Shown: piece after piece, positions 1 through 8,679 of the stretch
Numbering within the stretch: position 1 is the first letter of the stretch
How the letters are laid out: each line of letters begins with the position of its first letter
From: Telluria aromaticivorans
GTDB taxonomy: Bacteria; Pseudomonadota; Gammaproteobacteria; Burkholderiales; Burkholderiaceae_D
Assembly (NCBI RefSeq): GCF_013003915.1
Contig: NZ_JABAIV010000002.1
Location: 186,001 to 250,000 of the forward strand
DNA length: 64,000 nucleotides
Direction of reading: 5' to 3'
Notes under the pieces: generated by a model
What the model saw: only the letters and a program-made list of their open reading frames with translations
Told to the model about the DNA's origin: nothing
Database searches by the model: none
Program-made: the position numbers and the translations under genes

Positions 1-422
1 CTACCCTGATCGACCTTGCGCAGCGCGACTCCGACGCGATTGCCAAGCGACTCGGTGCGGCCCTGAAGGCGGTCGAGGAAGGCGAGCAGAAGCTGGTGAT
101 GCTGGACGGCTACCGCGACGAATACGTGCGCAAGCTCGACGCGGCGCAGATGGCAGGCATCACCCCGTTCTCGTACCAGAACTTCGTGGCCTTCATCGGC
201 AAGCTGGACAACGCTATTCAAGGCCAGCGCGAAGTGATCAAGCATGCGCAGTACAAGGCGGATACCGAGAAGAAAGCCTGGCAGGAAAGCGAGCGCAAGC
301 GCCTGTCCTACCGCACCCTGAACGAACGCGCAGCAAGCGAAGCGCTGGCGATCGAGAACAAGCGCGACCAGAAACTGATGGACGACCACGCAGCCCGTGG
401 CGCCCGCTACAAACAACGCTGA
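1..422 (+). CDS. fliJ: Flagellar export chaperone FliJ (5' end missing)
   Basis: C-terminal portion of FliJ, the small coiled-coil stalk protein of the flagellar type III export apparatus that links the FliI ATPase to the FlhA gate. The reading frame is open from base 3, so the start lies upstream of the window. The visible product is almost entirely charged helix with heptad-like spacing and ends in a basic tail (ARGARYKQR), as in FliJ. The 28-bp gap to fliK and the fliJ-K-L-M-N-O-P-Q-R order support the call. Family assignment rests mainly on context and coiled-coil character, because FliJ is poorly conserved in sequence. Confidence 0.88.
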   Translation, partial: TLIDLAQRDSDAIAKRLGAALKAVEEGEQKLVMLDGYRDEYVRKLDAAQMAGITPFSYQNFVAFIGKLDNAIQGQREVIKHAQYKADTEKKAWQESERKRLSYRTLNERAASEALAIENKRDQKLMDDHAARGARYKQR

Positions 423-450
423 TTCACCGCCGATTTAGGCCCAAACGCAT

Positions 451-1785
451 ATGACGATGCAGACGACACCCCTTCCGTTCCAGGTCTCCGGCGCCAACGC
501 GCTGGCGCAGCCGCAGCGCAATGCCGCTGCCGGCGTGCAGGCGCCGAATGCGGGCCAGTTCGGCGCCACGCTGTCGCGCGAAATCGCCCAGCGCCAGCAA
601 GCACCTAGCAAGATTACCGGCGCACCGATGCCGGCGCCGAGCCCTGCTTCCGCGAACAAGCCGGCTGCGCCCGCCAGGCAGCAGGCCGCCGAGAAGCCGG
701 CCGCGCAAGGCCCGAAGGCCGCCGCGCGCGAACCTGCGAAACAGAACGAAGCCGTAGCCGATGCGCCTGCAACCGCCCAGTCGGGCGCGCCTGCGAAAGC
801 CGAGGGCACGGAAGACGCGGCAGCTGCCGCTGAATCGGCCAGCGCGGCCGCTGTCGCCGCAGCCGAGGCCGCAGCCAGCCCGGTGACCGACATGCTCGCC
901 TTCATGGCCAGCCTGGCGCAGCCGGCAGCTGCCGTCGCCGTACCGGTAGCCGCTGAAGCCACCGCTGCCGCCACCGGCGCCGACGTTCAGCTGGCTGCGC
1001 TGCAGTCCGCGTTTGCCAAGCTCGACACGCTTGAAGTCGCCGTGACCACGGGCGATCCGGCCCTGGCCACCGCCACCGAAGGTGATGCCGGCTTCTCGCT
1101 CGCCACCGGCGTGCAGCCGACGACGCAAGAATCGGCTGAACTGCGCGCCGACCTGCGCACCCTGCAGCAGACCGCCCAGGCCGCCGTGCAAGGCGACCCG
1201 AAGTCGCTGCAGGGCGGACGCGAGGCTGCGGTTGATGCCGCCGCCATCGTCGAAGCGCCGGCCCCGGCCGCCACCCAGCTGCAGGCCCAGGCCGCGAAGC
1301 TCGAGGCACTGGCCCCGGCTGCCGTGCCGGCCGACCGCATCCCGGCGCGCGTCGGCACCCAGGCCTGGGACAACCAGGTCAGCCAGCGCATCGTCTACAT
1401 GGTCGGCAAGGAGCAGGCCGCGACCCTGACGCTCAACCCGCCGGACCTCGGCCCGGTGCAGGTGGTGCTGAACGTGAGCAACGAAGGCACCAGCGTGGCC
1501 TTCTCCTCGAATGAACTGCAAGTGCGCCAGGCCCTCGAAAACGCCCTTCCGCGCCTGCGCGAGATGATGAGCGAGAGCGGCATCATGCTGGGTAACGCGA
1601 CGGTGGATGCGGGGACGCAGGAACAGCGGCAGGCCCAGGATGGCGAGCGGCGCAATGGGAATGGCAATGGCCGTGCAGGCGTCGACAATGGCGGCACGCT
1701 CGCTGCCGCCGATGACGCCAGTGCTCGCCCGGCTACACGGACCGTGATGCTCGGCGACAATGGCATGGTCGATACGTTTGCGTAA
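451..1785 (+). CDS. fliK: Flagellar hook-length control protein FliK
   Basis: FliK is secreted during hook assembly, measures hook length and switches export specificity at FlhB. The 444-residue product has the expected architecture: a long low-complexity Ala/Pro-rich ruler region (about residues 1-300) and a compact C-terminal Flg_hook domain around residues 325-385 containing LTLNPPDLGPVQVVLN and ALPRLREMMSESG. A polar tail rich in Gly, Asn and Arg follows. The ATG at 451 comes 28 bp after fliJ. A palindromic repeat begins four bases after the stop codon and separates fliK from fliL. Confidence 0.93.
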   Translation: MTMQTTPLPFQVSGANALAQPQRNAAAGVQAPNAGQFGATLSREIAQRQQAPSKITGAPMPAPSPASANKPAAPARQQAAEKPAAQGPKAAAREPAKQNEAVADAPATAQSGAPAKAEGTEDAAAAAESASAAAVAAAEAAASPVTDMLAFMASLAQPAAAVAVPVAAEATAAATGADVQLAALQSAFAKLDTLEVAVTTGDPALATATEGDAGFSLATGVQPTTQESAELRADLRTLQQTAQAAVQGDPKSLQGGREAAVDAAAIVEAPAPAATQLQAQAAKLEALAPAAVPADRIPARVGTQAWDNQVSQRIVYMVGKEQAATLTLNPPDLGPVQVVLNVSNEGTSVAFSSNELQVRQALENALPRLREMMSESGIMLGNATVDAGTQEQRQAQDGERRNGNGNGRAGVDNGGTLAAADDASARPATRTVMLGDNGMVDTFA

Positions 1786-1788
1786 GCC

Positions 1789-1897
1789 GTAGGGTGGGCG
1801 GCTTCGCCGCCCGCGCGTTCAACGAACCCGGCCGAACCCACGGAGCGAGTTCATTGACGTGATTTGAACGCGCGGGCGGGAGACCCGCCCACCCTAC
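1789..1897. repeat. Palindromic repeat pair, GTAGGGTGGGC family, copy 1 (fliK-fliL)
   Basis: Two inverted arms. The left arm opens with GTAGGGTGGGCGGC, folds over the tip GGCTTCGCC and ends GCGCGTTCAA. The right arm starts TTTGAACGCGCGGGCGGG and ends CCCGCCCACCCTAC. Seven related loci lie elsewhere in the window. It fills most of the fliK-fliL gap and could form a strong RNA hairpin that modulates readthrough or mRNA decay (inference). Confidence 0.85.
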
Positions 1898-2016
1898 GAG
1901 CAACTATCGCCGGGATTGCCGCCCGTTATCCCCTCTTTTCGGGGCTTGCCGGCCTACCCTTCCCACCGATAATGCCATAATGACGCACCCATTCTTTTAG
2001 GCAGTAAAGAGGCATC

Positions 2017-2553
2017 TTGAAAGCGAATCCGAAAATGAAGGCCGACCCGAAAGCAGACGCAGCCGTCGTAGTTCCGGCCGGCTCCAAGAAAAAGCTGATC
2101 GTCATTGCCGTGGCGGCCGTGCTGCTGCTCGGCGGCGGCGGCGCTGCGGGCTGGTATTTCCTGAGTGCGGGCGGCGACGAGGCTGCAAGCGCCACTGCCA
2201 AGGATGACAAGAAGAAGAAAAAGAAAGAATCCGGGGTCAAGCCCGAATACGTGCCGGTCGAGCAGTTCACCGTCAACCTGCAGCCGGAAAACGGCGAGCA
2301 ATACCTGCAGGTGCAGTTCACGCTGCAGGTCGAGGGCACCGAACAGGGCACCCTGATCAAGGACAACATGGCGATCGTGCGCAACCGCGTGCTGCTGCTC
2401 CTGTCGGGCAAGAAGGCGTCGGAAATCAGCACCGTGCAGGGCAAGCAGCAGCTCGCCGCCGAGATCCAGGCCATCATCCGCGAGCCCTTCGAGAAAGAAG
2501 GCGACGAGCAGGAAGTAACGGACGTACTATTTACCTCGTTTATCATCCAGTAG
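2017..2553 (+). CDS. fliL: Flagellar basal-body protein FliL
   Basis: FliL is a single-pass inner-membrane protein that surrounds the stator units and supports torque. The product has a short basic cytoplasmic N-terminus, one membrane helix near residues 27-50 (LIVIAVAAVLLLGGGGAAGW), a Lys-rich stretch and a periplasmic domain (EQFTVNLQPENGEQYLQVQF) typical of the family. The start used is TTG at 2017, five bases after AAAGAGG; ATG at 2035 is an alternative that loses six residues. Twelve bases separate it from fliM, consistent with one operon. Confidence 0.92.
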   Translation: MKANPKMKADPKADAAVVVPAGSKKKLIVIAVAAVLLLGGGGAAGWYFLSAGGDEAASATAKDDKKKKKKESGVKPEYVPVEQFTVNLQPENGEQYLQVQFTLQVEGTEQGTLIKDNMAIVRNRVLLLLSGKKASEISTVQGKQQLAAEIQAIIREPFEKEGDEQEVTDVLFTSFIIQ

Positions 2554-2565
2554 GCTTGACGTACC

Positions 2566-3549
2566 ATGGCCGATAATTTCCTCTCCCAGGAAGAAGTCGA
2601 TGCCCTCCTCAAGGGGGTCAACGGCGACCAGGACGACATTGCCGCGCCTGAAGACACCTCGGGGGTACGCACCTATAACCTGGCGACGCAGGAGCGGATC
2701 GTCCGCGGCCGCATGCCGACGCTCGAGATCATCAACGAGCGTTTCGCCAGGTATTTGCGGGTGGGCCTGTTCAACTTCCTGCGCCGCAGCGCGGAAGTGT
2801 CGGTCGGCTCGGTGCGGGTCTCGAAGTACAGCGAGTTCATCCGCAACCTGGTGGTCCCGACCAACCTGAACCTGATCCACATGAAGCCGCTGCGCGGCAC
2901 GGCGCTAATGGTGTTCGACCCGGGCCTCGTGTTCCTGCTGGTGGACAATTTGTTCGGCGGCGACGGCCGCTTCCACACCCGCGTGGAAGGCCGCGACTTT
3001 ACCCAGACCGAGCAGCGCATCATCCTGCGCATCCTGGACATCGTGTTCGAGGCCTACGGCAAGTCGTGGGAACCGGTGTATCCGGTCGAGTTCGAATACA
3101 TCCGTTCCGAGATGAACACGCAGTTCGCCAACATCGCGACCCCGAACGAGGTCGTGGTGTCGTGCACCTTCACCATCGAACTCGGTTCGGTGTCGGGCCA
3201 GATCCACTTCTGCATGCCGTATTCGATGATCGAGCCGATCCGCGATGCGCTGACCTCGAGCCTGCAGGGCGAGGCGCTGGAAGTCGACAAACGCTGGGTG
3301 CGCCTGATGACGCAGCAGATCCAGGTCGCCGAAGTCGAGCTGGTGGCGGTGCTGGGCGAAGGCCGCGCCAACTTCGACGAGATCCTGAACATGAAGATCG
3401 GCGACGTCATCCCGATCTCGGTGCCGGAAACCCTGCAGGCCACGGTAGACGGCGTGCCGGTGATGGAATGCAGCTATGGCGTCTTCAATGGCCAGTATTC
3501 GCTGAAGGTAGAGAAACTGCTGGCCAACAGCGACAGCTTCAACAAATAA
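2566..3549 (+). CDS. fliM: Flagellar motor switch protein FliM
   Basis: FliM forms the middle of the C-ring and binds phospho-CheY to reverse rotation. The 327-residue length is typical. The N-terminus FLSQEEVDALL is the CheY-binding motif. The middle domain holds the CheC-like fold, with GRMPTLEIINERFARYLR and the hallmark NLFGG at about residue 125-129. The C-terminus is a SpoA domain that pairs with FliN. It lies between fliL and fliN on the same strand, with a short 90-bp gap before fliN. Confidence 0.97.
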   Translation: MADNFLSQEEVDALLKGVNGDQDDIAAPEDTSGVRTYNLATQERIVRGRMPTLEIINERFARYLRVGLFNFLRRSAEVSVGSVRVSKYSEFIRNLVVPTNLNLIHMKPLRGTALMVFDPGLVFLLVDNLFGGDGRFHTRVEGRDFTQTEQRIILRILDIVFEAYGKSWEPVYPVEFEYIRSEMNTQFANIATPNEVVVSCTFTIELGSVSGQIHFCMPYSMIEPIRDALTSSLQGEALEVDKRWVRLMTQQIQVAEVELVAVLGEGRANFDEILNMKIGDVIPISVPETLQATVDGVPVMECSYGVFNGQYSLKVEKLLANSDSFNK

Positions 3550-3639
3550 CACTAAGATATTGCAGTCATCAATAGCGGCAGCAATTAATAGCAGCACGTA
3601 ATGAATTGACCGGCGGCGTGCCGGCAACAGGAGAGCAAG

Positions 3640-4074
3640 ATGTCTGATACCCAGGATGACCAGGACGGCCTCGACGATTGGGGCGCGGCGATTGCCGAGC
3701 AGGCCGCAGCCGAAGCGGCGGCGCTCGAACGCCAGCAGCAGCAAGCAGCAAGCGCGCCGACCGCTGCCGTGTTCAAGGATTTCTCGAACAAGGGCACGCG
3801 CAACGAGACGCCCAACGATATCGACTTCATCCTCGACATCCCGGTCCAGCTGACGGTCGAACTTGGCCGCACCAAGATCGCGATCAAGAACCTGCTGCAA
3901 CTGGCGCAAGGTTCCGTGGTCGAGCTCGACGGCCTGGCCGGCGAGCCGATGGACGTGCTCGTCAACGGCTGCCTGATCGCCCAGGGCGAGGTCGTCGTCG
4001 TGAACGACAAGTTTGGTATCCGTCTCACTGATATTATTACGCCATCGGAACGGATCAGAAAACTGAATAAATGA
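3640..4074 (+). CDS. fliN: Flagellar motor switch protein FliN
   Basis: FliN builds the bottom of the C-ring and docks the FliH-FliI ATPase. The 144-residue protein has a variable acidic and Gln/Ala-rich N-terminus (about residues 1-50) and a C-terminal SpoA domain with IPVQLTVELGRTKIAIKNLL, VVELDGLAGEPMDVLVNG and the end FGIRLTDIITPSERIRKL. The ATG follows AGGAG with a seven-base spacer. Its stop overlaps the annotated fliO start as ATGA, suggesting translational coupling. Confidence 0.97.
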   Translation: MSDTQDDQDGLDDWGAAIAEQAAAEAAALERQQQQAASAPTAAVFKDFSNKGTRNETPNDIDFILDIPVQLTVELGRTKIAIKNLLQLAQGSVVELDGLAGEPMDVLVNGCLIAQGEVVVVNDKFGIRLTDIITPSERIRKLNK

Positions 4075-5063
4075 CCTCTCGCAACGTCGCTTCACCGCAT
4101 TCTCTCAATCCTGCTGTGCGACCGGTGGCGGACGACGTTGTAGGGCGGGCGGGGCAAAACAGTCCAGTGGACTGTTTTGCGCCCGCGCGTTCAATCTTGG
4201 CCAGATCTGCCCGTGCGTTTATGCCGCCGCTAACTATCACCGCGTGGGCAGGGAACCTGCCCACGCTACGGGTTGCGGCAGCGGCGCTGTTGCTGCCCTT
4301 GTCAGCGTGCGCGGCGCCGGTGGGCGCCGATCAAACGCCGGCGGCCCAGCAACAGGTCAGCGCGCCTGCAGCAGCGCCGGCAGTTGCGTCACAGCCTGCC
4401 CCCCGCGTTGCACCGACTGCTCAAGAAGTCACCGCGCCCATTCCAGTCACGCCTCCCGCCTCCGTCGAAACCCAACCCCTGCCCCGCGGCGCCACCACGG
4501 CCGGACGCCCGGCCACCCCGGCACGCCCTGCACCATCCGGCCCGATCTCGACGCCGGTACAAGGCCCGGGCCCGGATGCCCCGACCACCGCGACGCCAGC
4601 GGTCCCTGCTGCTGCCGACACCCCTGCCGCGACCACCACCGCCCCCGCCGCCACGCCGGCTCCCGGCCAGCGTCCGCCGCAAGTGGTCATGCCCGGCTCG
4701 GCCACGCCCGGCGCCGGCAGCCTGCTGCAGACCATCCTGGCCCTGGTGCTGGTGCTCGCGCTCCTGCTCGGCATGGCCTGGGTACTGAAGCGCTTCGGCC
4801 CGCGCGGCATGATGGGCGCGAGCGCGAACCTCAAGCTGGTGGGCGCCCTGAATATCGGCGGCCGCGAACGGATCATGGTGGTCGAAGTCGGCGACCAGTG
4901 GATCGTCGTCGGCGCCTCGCCCGGCCGCGTGAATGCGCTGGCCACCATGCCGCGCCAGGAAGGCGCGCAGGGACATGATGCGCAACTCGCCGCGCACACG
5001 ACGCCGGCCGCCAGCTTCGGCGACTGGCTCAAGAACACGATAGACAAACGCAATGCGAAATAA
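4071..5063 (+). CDS. fliO: Flagellar export protein FliO with a repeat-derived N-terminus
   Basis: FliO is a membrane protein that stabilises FliP during export-gate assembly. The recognisable parts are a signal or lipoprotein-like segment ([13 protein letters not shown], matching a lipobox at LSAC), a long Pro/Ala/Thr-rich linker, a membrane helix ([23 protein letters not shown]) and a short cytoplasmic domain ([26 protein letters not shown]). The first 65 or so residues are translated from an inserted palindromic repeat, for example [12 protein letters not shown]. The annotated ATG at 4071 overlaps the fliN stop; ATG at 4221 is the other in-frame candidate, and both lie in or before the repeat. 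The 3' end overlaps fliP by 11 bp. FliO identity is firm; the true start is not. Confidence 0.85.
   Translation: MTSRNVASPHSLNPAVRPVADDVVGRAGQNSPVDCFAPARSILARSARAFMPPLTITAWAGNLPTLRVAAAALLLPLSACAAPVGADQTPAAQQQVSAPAAAPAVASQPAPRVAPTAQEVTAPIPVTPPASVETQPLPRGATTAGRPATPARPAPSGPISTPVQGPGPDAPTTATPAVPAAADTPAATTTAPAATPAPGQRPPQVVMPGSATPGAGSLLQTILALVLVLALLLGMAWVLKRFGPRGMMGASANLKLVGALNIGGRERIMVVEVGDQWIVVGASPGRVNALATMPRQEGAQGHDAQLAAHTTPAASFGDWLKNTIDKRNAK
4140..4269. repeat. Palindromic repeat pair, copy 2 (inside annotated fliO)
   Basis: Left arm GTAGGGCGGGCGGGGC carries an extended tip, AAAACAGTCCAGTGGACTGTTTT, itself a near-perfect palindrome, and closes with GCCCGCGCGTTCAA. The right arm runs TAACTATCACCGCGTGGGC to GCCCACGCTAC. 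It has no stop codon in the fliO frame, so it is read as coding sequence. Confidence 0.8.
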
Positions 5064-5802
5064 ACGACTCCTGCTGTGGGTGGGACTGGCGGGACTGGCG
5101 CTGCTGCCGCTCGCCGCCTTCGCCCAGTCCGGCATCCCGGCCTTCACCTCGCGCCCCGCCCCGGGCGGCGGCACTGCCTTCTCGCTGCCGGTCCAGACGC
5201 TGATCCTAATGACGGCGCTGACTTTCCTGCCCGCCGCGCTCTTGATGATGACTGCCTTCACCCGCATCATCATCGTGCTGTCGCTGCTGCGCCAGGCGCT
5301 CGGCACCCAGACCGCGCCACCCAACCAGGTGATGGTGGGCCTGGCCCTGTTCCTGACCTTCTTCGTGATGGGCCCTACTTTCGACCGCATCTACACCGAG
5401 GCCTACCTGCCGCTGCAGGAGAACCGGATGGAGATGAGCGAAGCGCTCGACAAGGGCGTGGTGCCGCTGAAGGAATTCATGATCAAGCAGACCCGCCAGT
5501 CGGACCTCGCCCTGTTCGTGAAGATCTCGCGCTCGCCGGCCCTGCAGGGCCCTGAAGACATCCCGCTGCGGGTCCTGATCCCGGCTTTCGTCACCAGTGA
5601 ACTCAAGACCGCCTTCCAGATCGGCTTCGCCATCTTCATCCCCTTCCTGATCATCGACATGGTGGTGGCCTCGGTGCTGATGGCGATGGGTATGATGATG
5701 ATGTCGCCGGCCGTGATATCGCTGCCCTTCAAGCTGATGCTGTTCGTGCTGGTCGATGGCTGGCAACTGCTGCTGGGCTCACTGTCCCAGAGCTTCTACT
5801 AG
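5053..5802 (+). CDS. fliP: Flagellar export gate protein FliP
   Basis: FliP forms the core of the export gate with FliQ and FliR. The 249-residue product begins with a cleavable signal peptide ([20 protein letters not shown]), as known for FliP. Membrane helices with family signatures follow: [40 protein letters not shown] and the C-terminal [16 protein letters not shown] and [14 protein letters not shown]. It overlaps fliO by 11 bp and lies ten bases before fliQ. Confidence 0.98.
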   Translation: MRNKRLLLWVGLAGLALLPLAAFAQSGIPAFTSRPAPGGGTAFSLPVQTLILMTALTFLPAALLMMTAFTRIIIVLSLLRQALGTQTAPPNQVMVGLALFLTFFVMGPTFDRIYTEAYLPLQENRMEMSEALDKGVVPLKEFMIKQTRQSDLALFVKISRSPALQGPEDIPLRVLIPAFVTSELKTAFQIGFAIFIPFLIIDMVVASVLMAMGMMMMSPAVISLPFKLMLFVLVDGWQLLLGSLSQSFY

Positions 5803-5811
5803 GAGGCCCGC

Positions 5812-6081
5812 ATGACTCCCGAAACAGTCATGACGATGGGCCGCAACGCGATGGAAGTCACGCTGATGGTGTCCGCCCCGCTGCTGCTGGTGGCACTGAT
5901 CATCGGCCTGATCATCAGCATCTTCCAGGCCGCGACCCAGATCAATGAAGCCACGCTCTCCTTTATCCCGAAACTGGTTGGCATCTTCGTTGCGCTGGTG
6001 GTGGCTGGCCCCTGGATGCTGTCGGTGATGCTCGACTACATGCGCCAGGTCTTTACCGGCATCCCCGGCATGATCGGCTAA
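5812..6081 (+). CDS. fliQ: Flagellar export gate protein FliQ
   Basis: Small 89-residue, two-helix component of the FliPQR gate. MTPETVMTMGRNAMEV at the N-terminus and the helices LLLVALIIGLIISIFQAATQ and LVGIFVALVVAGPWML are classic FliQ. The motif QINEATLSFIPK between the helices is also characteristic. A strong ribosome site AGGAGG precedes the ATG. It is tightly placed between fliP and fliR. Confidence 0.98.
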   Translation: MTPETVMTMGRNAMEVTLMVSAPLLLVALIIGLIISIFQAATQINEATLSFIPKLVGIFVALVVAGPWMLSVMLDYMRQVFTGIPGMIG

Positions 6082-6096
6082 GGGGACCTTGCGCCG

Positions 6097-6951
6097 ATGC
6101 TGAGCCTGACCACGGGCGAGATGAATGCCTGGATCGCAGGGCTGCTCTGGCCGCTCACGCGTATCCTCGGCCTGGTCGCCTCGGCGCCGCTGTTCGGCAA
6201 TACGGCCGTGCCGATGTCGATCAAGGTGGGCCTGGGCGTGCTGCTGGCCGCCGTCATCGCCCCCACCGTCCCCGAAGTGCCGGCGCTCGACCCGAGCTCG
6301 TGGGCCGGCCTGCTGATCCTGGTGAAGGAACTCCTGATCGGCGTGGCCATGGGCTTCGCGATGCGCATCGTGTTCGCCGCCATCGAGTACGCCGGCGAGG
6401 TCGCCAGCATGACCATGGGCCTGGGCTTCGCCATGTTCTTCGACCCGAATTCGCGCGGCCGCTCGTCGGCGGTCGGCCAGTTCCTGGCGCTGGTGGCGAC
6501 CATGGCCTTCCTGGCCGTGAACGCCCACCTGGTGCTGCTGGCCGCACTGGCCGAAAGCTTCGTCACCCTGCCGATCGCCAGCACCCCGTTCTCGGGCAAC
6601 GCCCCGCTGGAACTGGCGCGCTGGGGCGGCCGCATTTTCTCGGCCGGCCTGCAGCTGTCGCTGCCGATCGTCGCCGCCCTCCTGATCACCAACGTGGCGC
6701 TCGGCATCCTGACGCGCGCCGCGCCGCAGCTGAACATCTTCGGTATCGGCTTCCCGGTGACGCTGGGCGTGGGCTTCCTGACCCTGAGCCTGACCCTGCC
6801 CTACCTCGGCATGCCGATCGTGAACCTGTTCAACCAGGGGATCGAAGCCGGGCGCGCGGTGCCGCGCGCCGGAGCGCAGCGGCCGGCGCAGCCGGCGCCT
6901 GTATCGGCATCGACACCGGCGCCGGTTGCACCGATCCCCACGCCGGGATAA
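6097..6951 (+). CDS. fliR: Flagellar export gate protein FliR
   Basis: Third gate subunit, 284 residues with about six membrane helices. Typical segments are PLTRILGLVASAPLFGN, VGLGVLLAAVIAPTVP, ELLIGVAMGFAMRIVFAA and QLNIFGIGFPVTLGVGF. The last 30 residues are an Ala/Pro-rich tail that extends past the usual end of the family. It ends the left fli block, and the next gene is convergent 12 bp away, with no obvious terminator hairpin between them. Confidence 0.97.
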   Translation: MLSLTTGEMNAWIAGLLWPLTRILGLVASAPLFGNTAVPMSIKVGLGVLLAAVIAPTVPEVPALDPSSWAGLLILVKELLIGVAMGFAMRIVFAAIEYAGEVASMTMGLGFAMFFDPNSRGRSSAVGQFLALVATMAFLAVNAHLVLLAALAESFVTLPIASTPFSGNAPLELARWGGRIFSAGLQLSLPIVAALLITNVALGILTRAAPQLNIFGIGFPVTLGVGFLTLSLTLPYLGMPIVNLFNQGIEAGRAVPRAGAQRPAQPAPVSASTPAPVAPIPTPG

Positions 6952-6963
6952 CAATCCCGGGCA

Positions 6964-7800
6964 TCAGCGCACCGCCACGGACTGCTTGCCGGCAGCCGAG
7001 ATCACCTGCTGGATCGCCGCCTTCACGATCTCCGGCGAGGTCAGCGCCATCTGGTGGCTGGAATCGGCGACGACGATTTTCGCCTTCGGATAGAGCGCGC
7101 GCACCTGCTTGCGTGTGTCCTCGTCCATCCGGAAGGCACCAAAATCCACTGCAACGGCAGTCGAGGAAGTCGGCCGGTTAACCAGGCGCACGATCGGCTT
7201 GTCGTCGATGCCTTTCATGCCAAGTACCATGTCGCCGGTCTCGTCGATCTTTTCGATTTCGCGCCAGACCGAGCGCGAAAATCCCAGCTGCCCGGCCAGG
7301 CGCGACCACAGCGGAAACTCCTCCACCGGCTTGACCATGCGCGGATACAGCGAGTCGACCAGCACCAGGCCCTTTACTTCTTCCGGATAGGCGCGCGCGA
7401 ACAGCTGCATGTACAGGCCGCCGAGCGAATGGCCAACCAGCACATAGGGCGGGCGCAGGCCCTTGTGGCGCAGGACCTCGCGCAGCTCCTCGACAATGGT
7501 GCGGCCGTCGCGCGGCGTGGCGGCGACGGAGCTGTTGCCATAGCCGGGACGGTTATAGGCGAAGACGGTGGCGTCCAGCCCGAGCTGTTCCGGCACCGTG
7601 CCCCACTTGTCGATCGTATTGCGCGAACCGCCTTCAAACACCACCACGTCCTTCGACGCGGGATGGCGGATCGTCAGGGACTCGACCTGGCGCCCGCCGA
7701 TCGTGTCGACGACAGGTGCGGGTGCAGCGGCGCAGGCCTCGCCCGGAGCACCAAGCAAGGACAGGCAGAAGGTGGACAGGATCAGTGCAGGCTTGAACAT
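6964..7800 (-). CDS. Secreted alpha/beta hydrolase
   Basis: An alpha/beta-hydrolase-fold enzyme, probably periplasmic, substrate unknown. The start at 7800 is preferred because GGAGA lies six bases upstream and it gives a clean signal peptide (MFKPALILSTFCLSLLGAPG ending near ACAAAP). The nucleophile elbow is GHSLGG, preceded by the oxyanion-side motif YNRPGYG. The acid is likely in LVLVDSLYP and the base His in VADSSHQMAL. Length of 278 residues is typical. It is convergent with fliR and followed downstream on its own strand by nothing in the window that suggests a pathway. Confidence 0.8.
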   Translation of the reverse strand: MFKPALILSTFCLSLLGAPGEACAAAPAPVVDTIGGRQVESLTIRHPASKDVVVFEGGSRNTIDKWGTVPEQLGLDATVFAYNRPGYGNSSVAATPRDGRTIVEELREVLRHKGLRPPYVLVGHSLGGLYMQLFARAYPEEVKGLVLVDSLYPRMVKPVEEFPLWSRLAGQLGFSRSVWREIEKIDETGDMVLGMKGIDDKPIVRLVNRPTSSTAVAVDFGAFRMDEDTRKQVRALYPKAKIVVADSSHQMALTSPEIVKAAIQQVISAAGKQSVAVR

Positions 7801-7908
7801 GGGCGTCTCCATAACGAAAACGCCAGCATCGCCGCCGCGCGATCCCGGCGCACCCGCATTGCGACGGATCGACGGCACACGCGACGAATGGCAAGCTCCC
7901 AGTACCGG

Positions 7909-8679
7909 CTACATCGCCTTGAACAGGTGGACAAAGGCCCGGCTGACCGGCAGCTCGTCGGCATGGCCGCGCATGCGCAGGAACAGGCGGCTTGCCTCGT
8001 CGCGCCGGGTGCCCTCCAGCCAGGCCAGGTTGACCACGGTGGAACGGTGCACCTGCCAGAACCCGTCCGGGTCCAGCTGCGCGGCCAGGTCGGTGATCGT
8101 GGTGCGGATCAGGTATTCGCCATGGCTGCTCGCGACCACGGTGTATTTGTCGTCGGCGCGGAAAAAGCGGATATCGGCGACATCGAGATGGCGCGTGCGT
8201 TCACCCTGGCCGGCCAGGATGTAGCGCAGCCGCGGGCGGGCCGGCGCGGCCATCAGCTGCTGCAAGACCTTGGCCAGCGCCGGACCCGAGGTATCGGCAT
8301 CCGGCGCGGAACCAGGCACCGTAACCCGCGCCGCACGCAGCCGCGCCACGGTGCGCGCCAGCCGCTCCGTGCTCACCGGCTTGAGCACGTAGTCGAGCGC
8401 CGCATGCTCGAAGGCCTGCAGCGCGAATTCGTCGAAGGCGGTCACGAACACCACCCGGGTATGGCCCTCGATCCCCTGCGCCACCTCCAGGCCGGACAGG
8501 CCCGGCATCTGGATGTCGAGGAAGGCCAGGTCGGGCTCGAGTTCGGCGATGCGGGCGGCGGCATCGATGCCGTTGCGCGCCAGGTGGACGATCTCGAGTT
8601 CGGGCCACAGCGCCAGCAGCTGGTCGCGCAGGTAATGCGCCAGGTGCGGCTCGTCGTCCGCGATCAACGCGCGCGTCAT
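7909..8679 (-). CDS. LytTR-family response regulator
   Basis: A 256-residue transcription factor with an N-terminal receiver (IADDEPHLA, phosphoacceptor Asp in LAFLDIQMPGLSGLEV, then FVTAFDEFALQAFE and the Lys of DYVLKP). A C-terminal LytTR DNA-binding domain follows (VADIRFFRADDKYTVV to WQVHRSTVVNL). Such regulators bind paired direct repeats. It overlaps the upstream sensor kinase by 4 bp (ATGA), so the two form a two-component pair. Targets are not evident; the exported hydrolase next to it is one possibility. Confidence 0.93.
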   Translation of the reverse strand: MTRALIADDEPHLAHYLRDQLLALWPELEIVHLARNGIDAAARIAELEPDLAFLDIQMPGLSGLEVAQGIEGHTRVVFVTAFDEFALQAFEHAALDYVLKPVSTERLARTVARLRAARVTVPGSAPDADTSGPALAKVLQQLMAAPARPRLRYILAGQGERTRHLDVADIRFFRADDKYTVVASSHGEYLIRTTITDLAAQLDPDGFWQVHRSTVVNLAWLEGTRRDEASRLFLRMRGHADELPVSRAFVHLFKAM

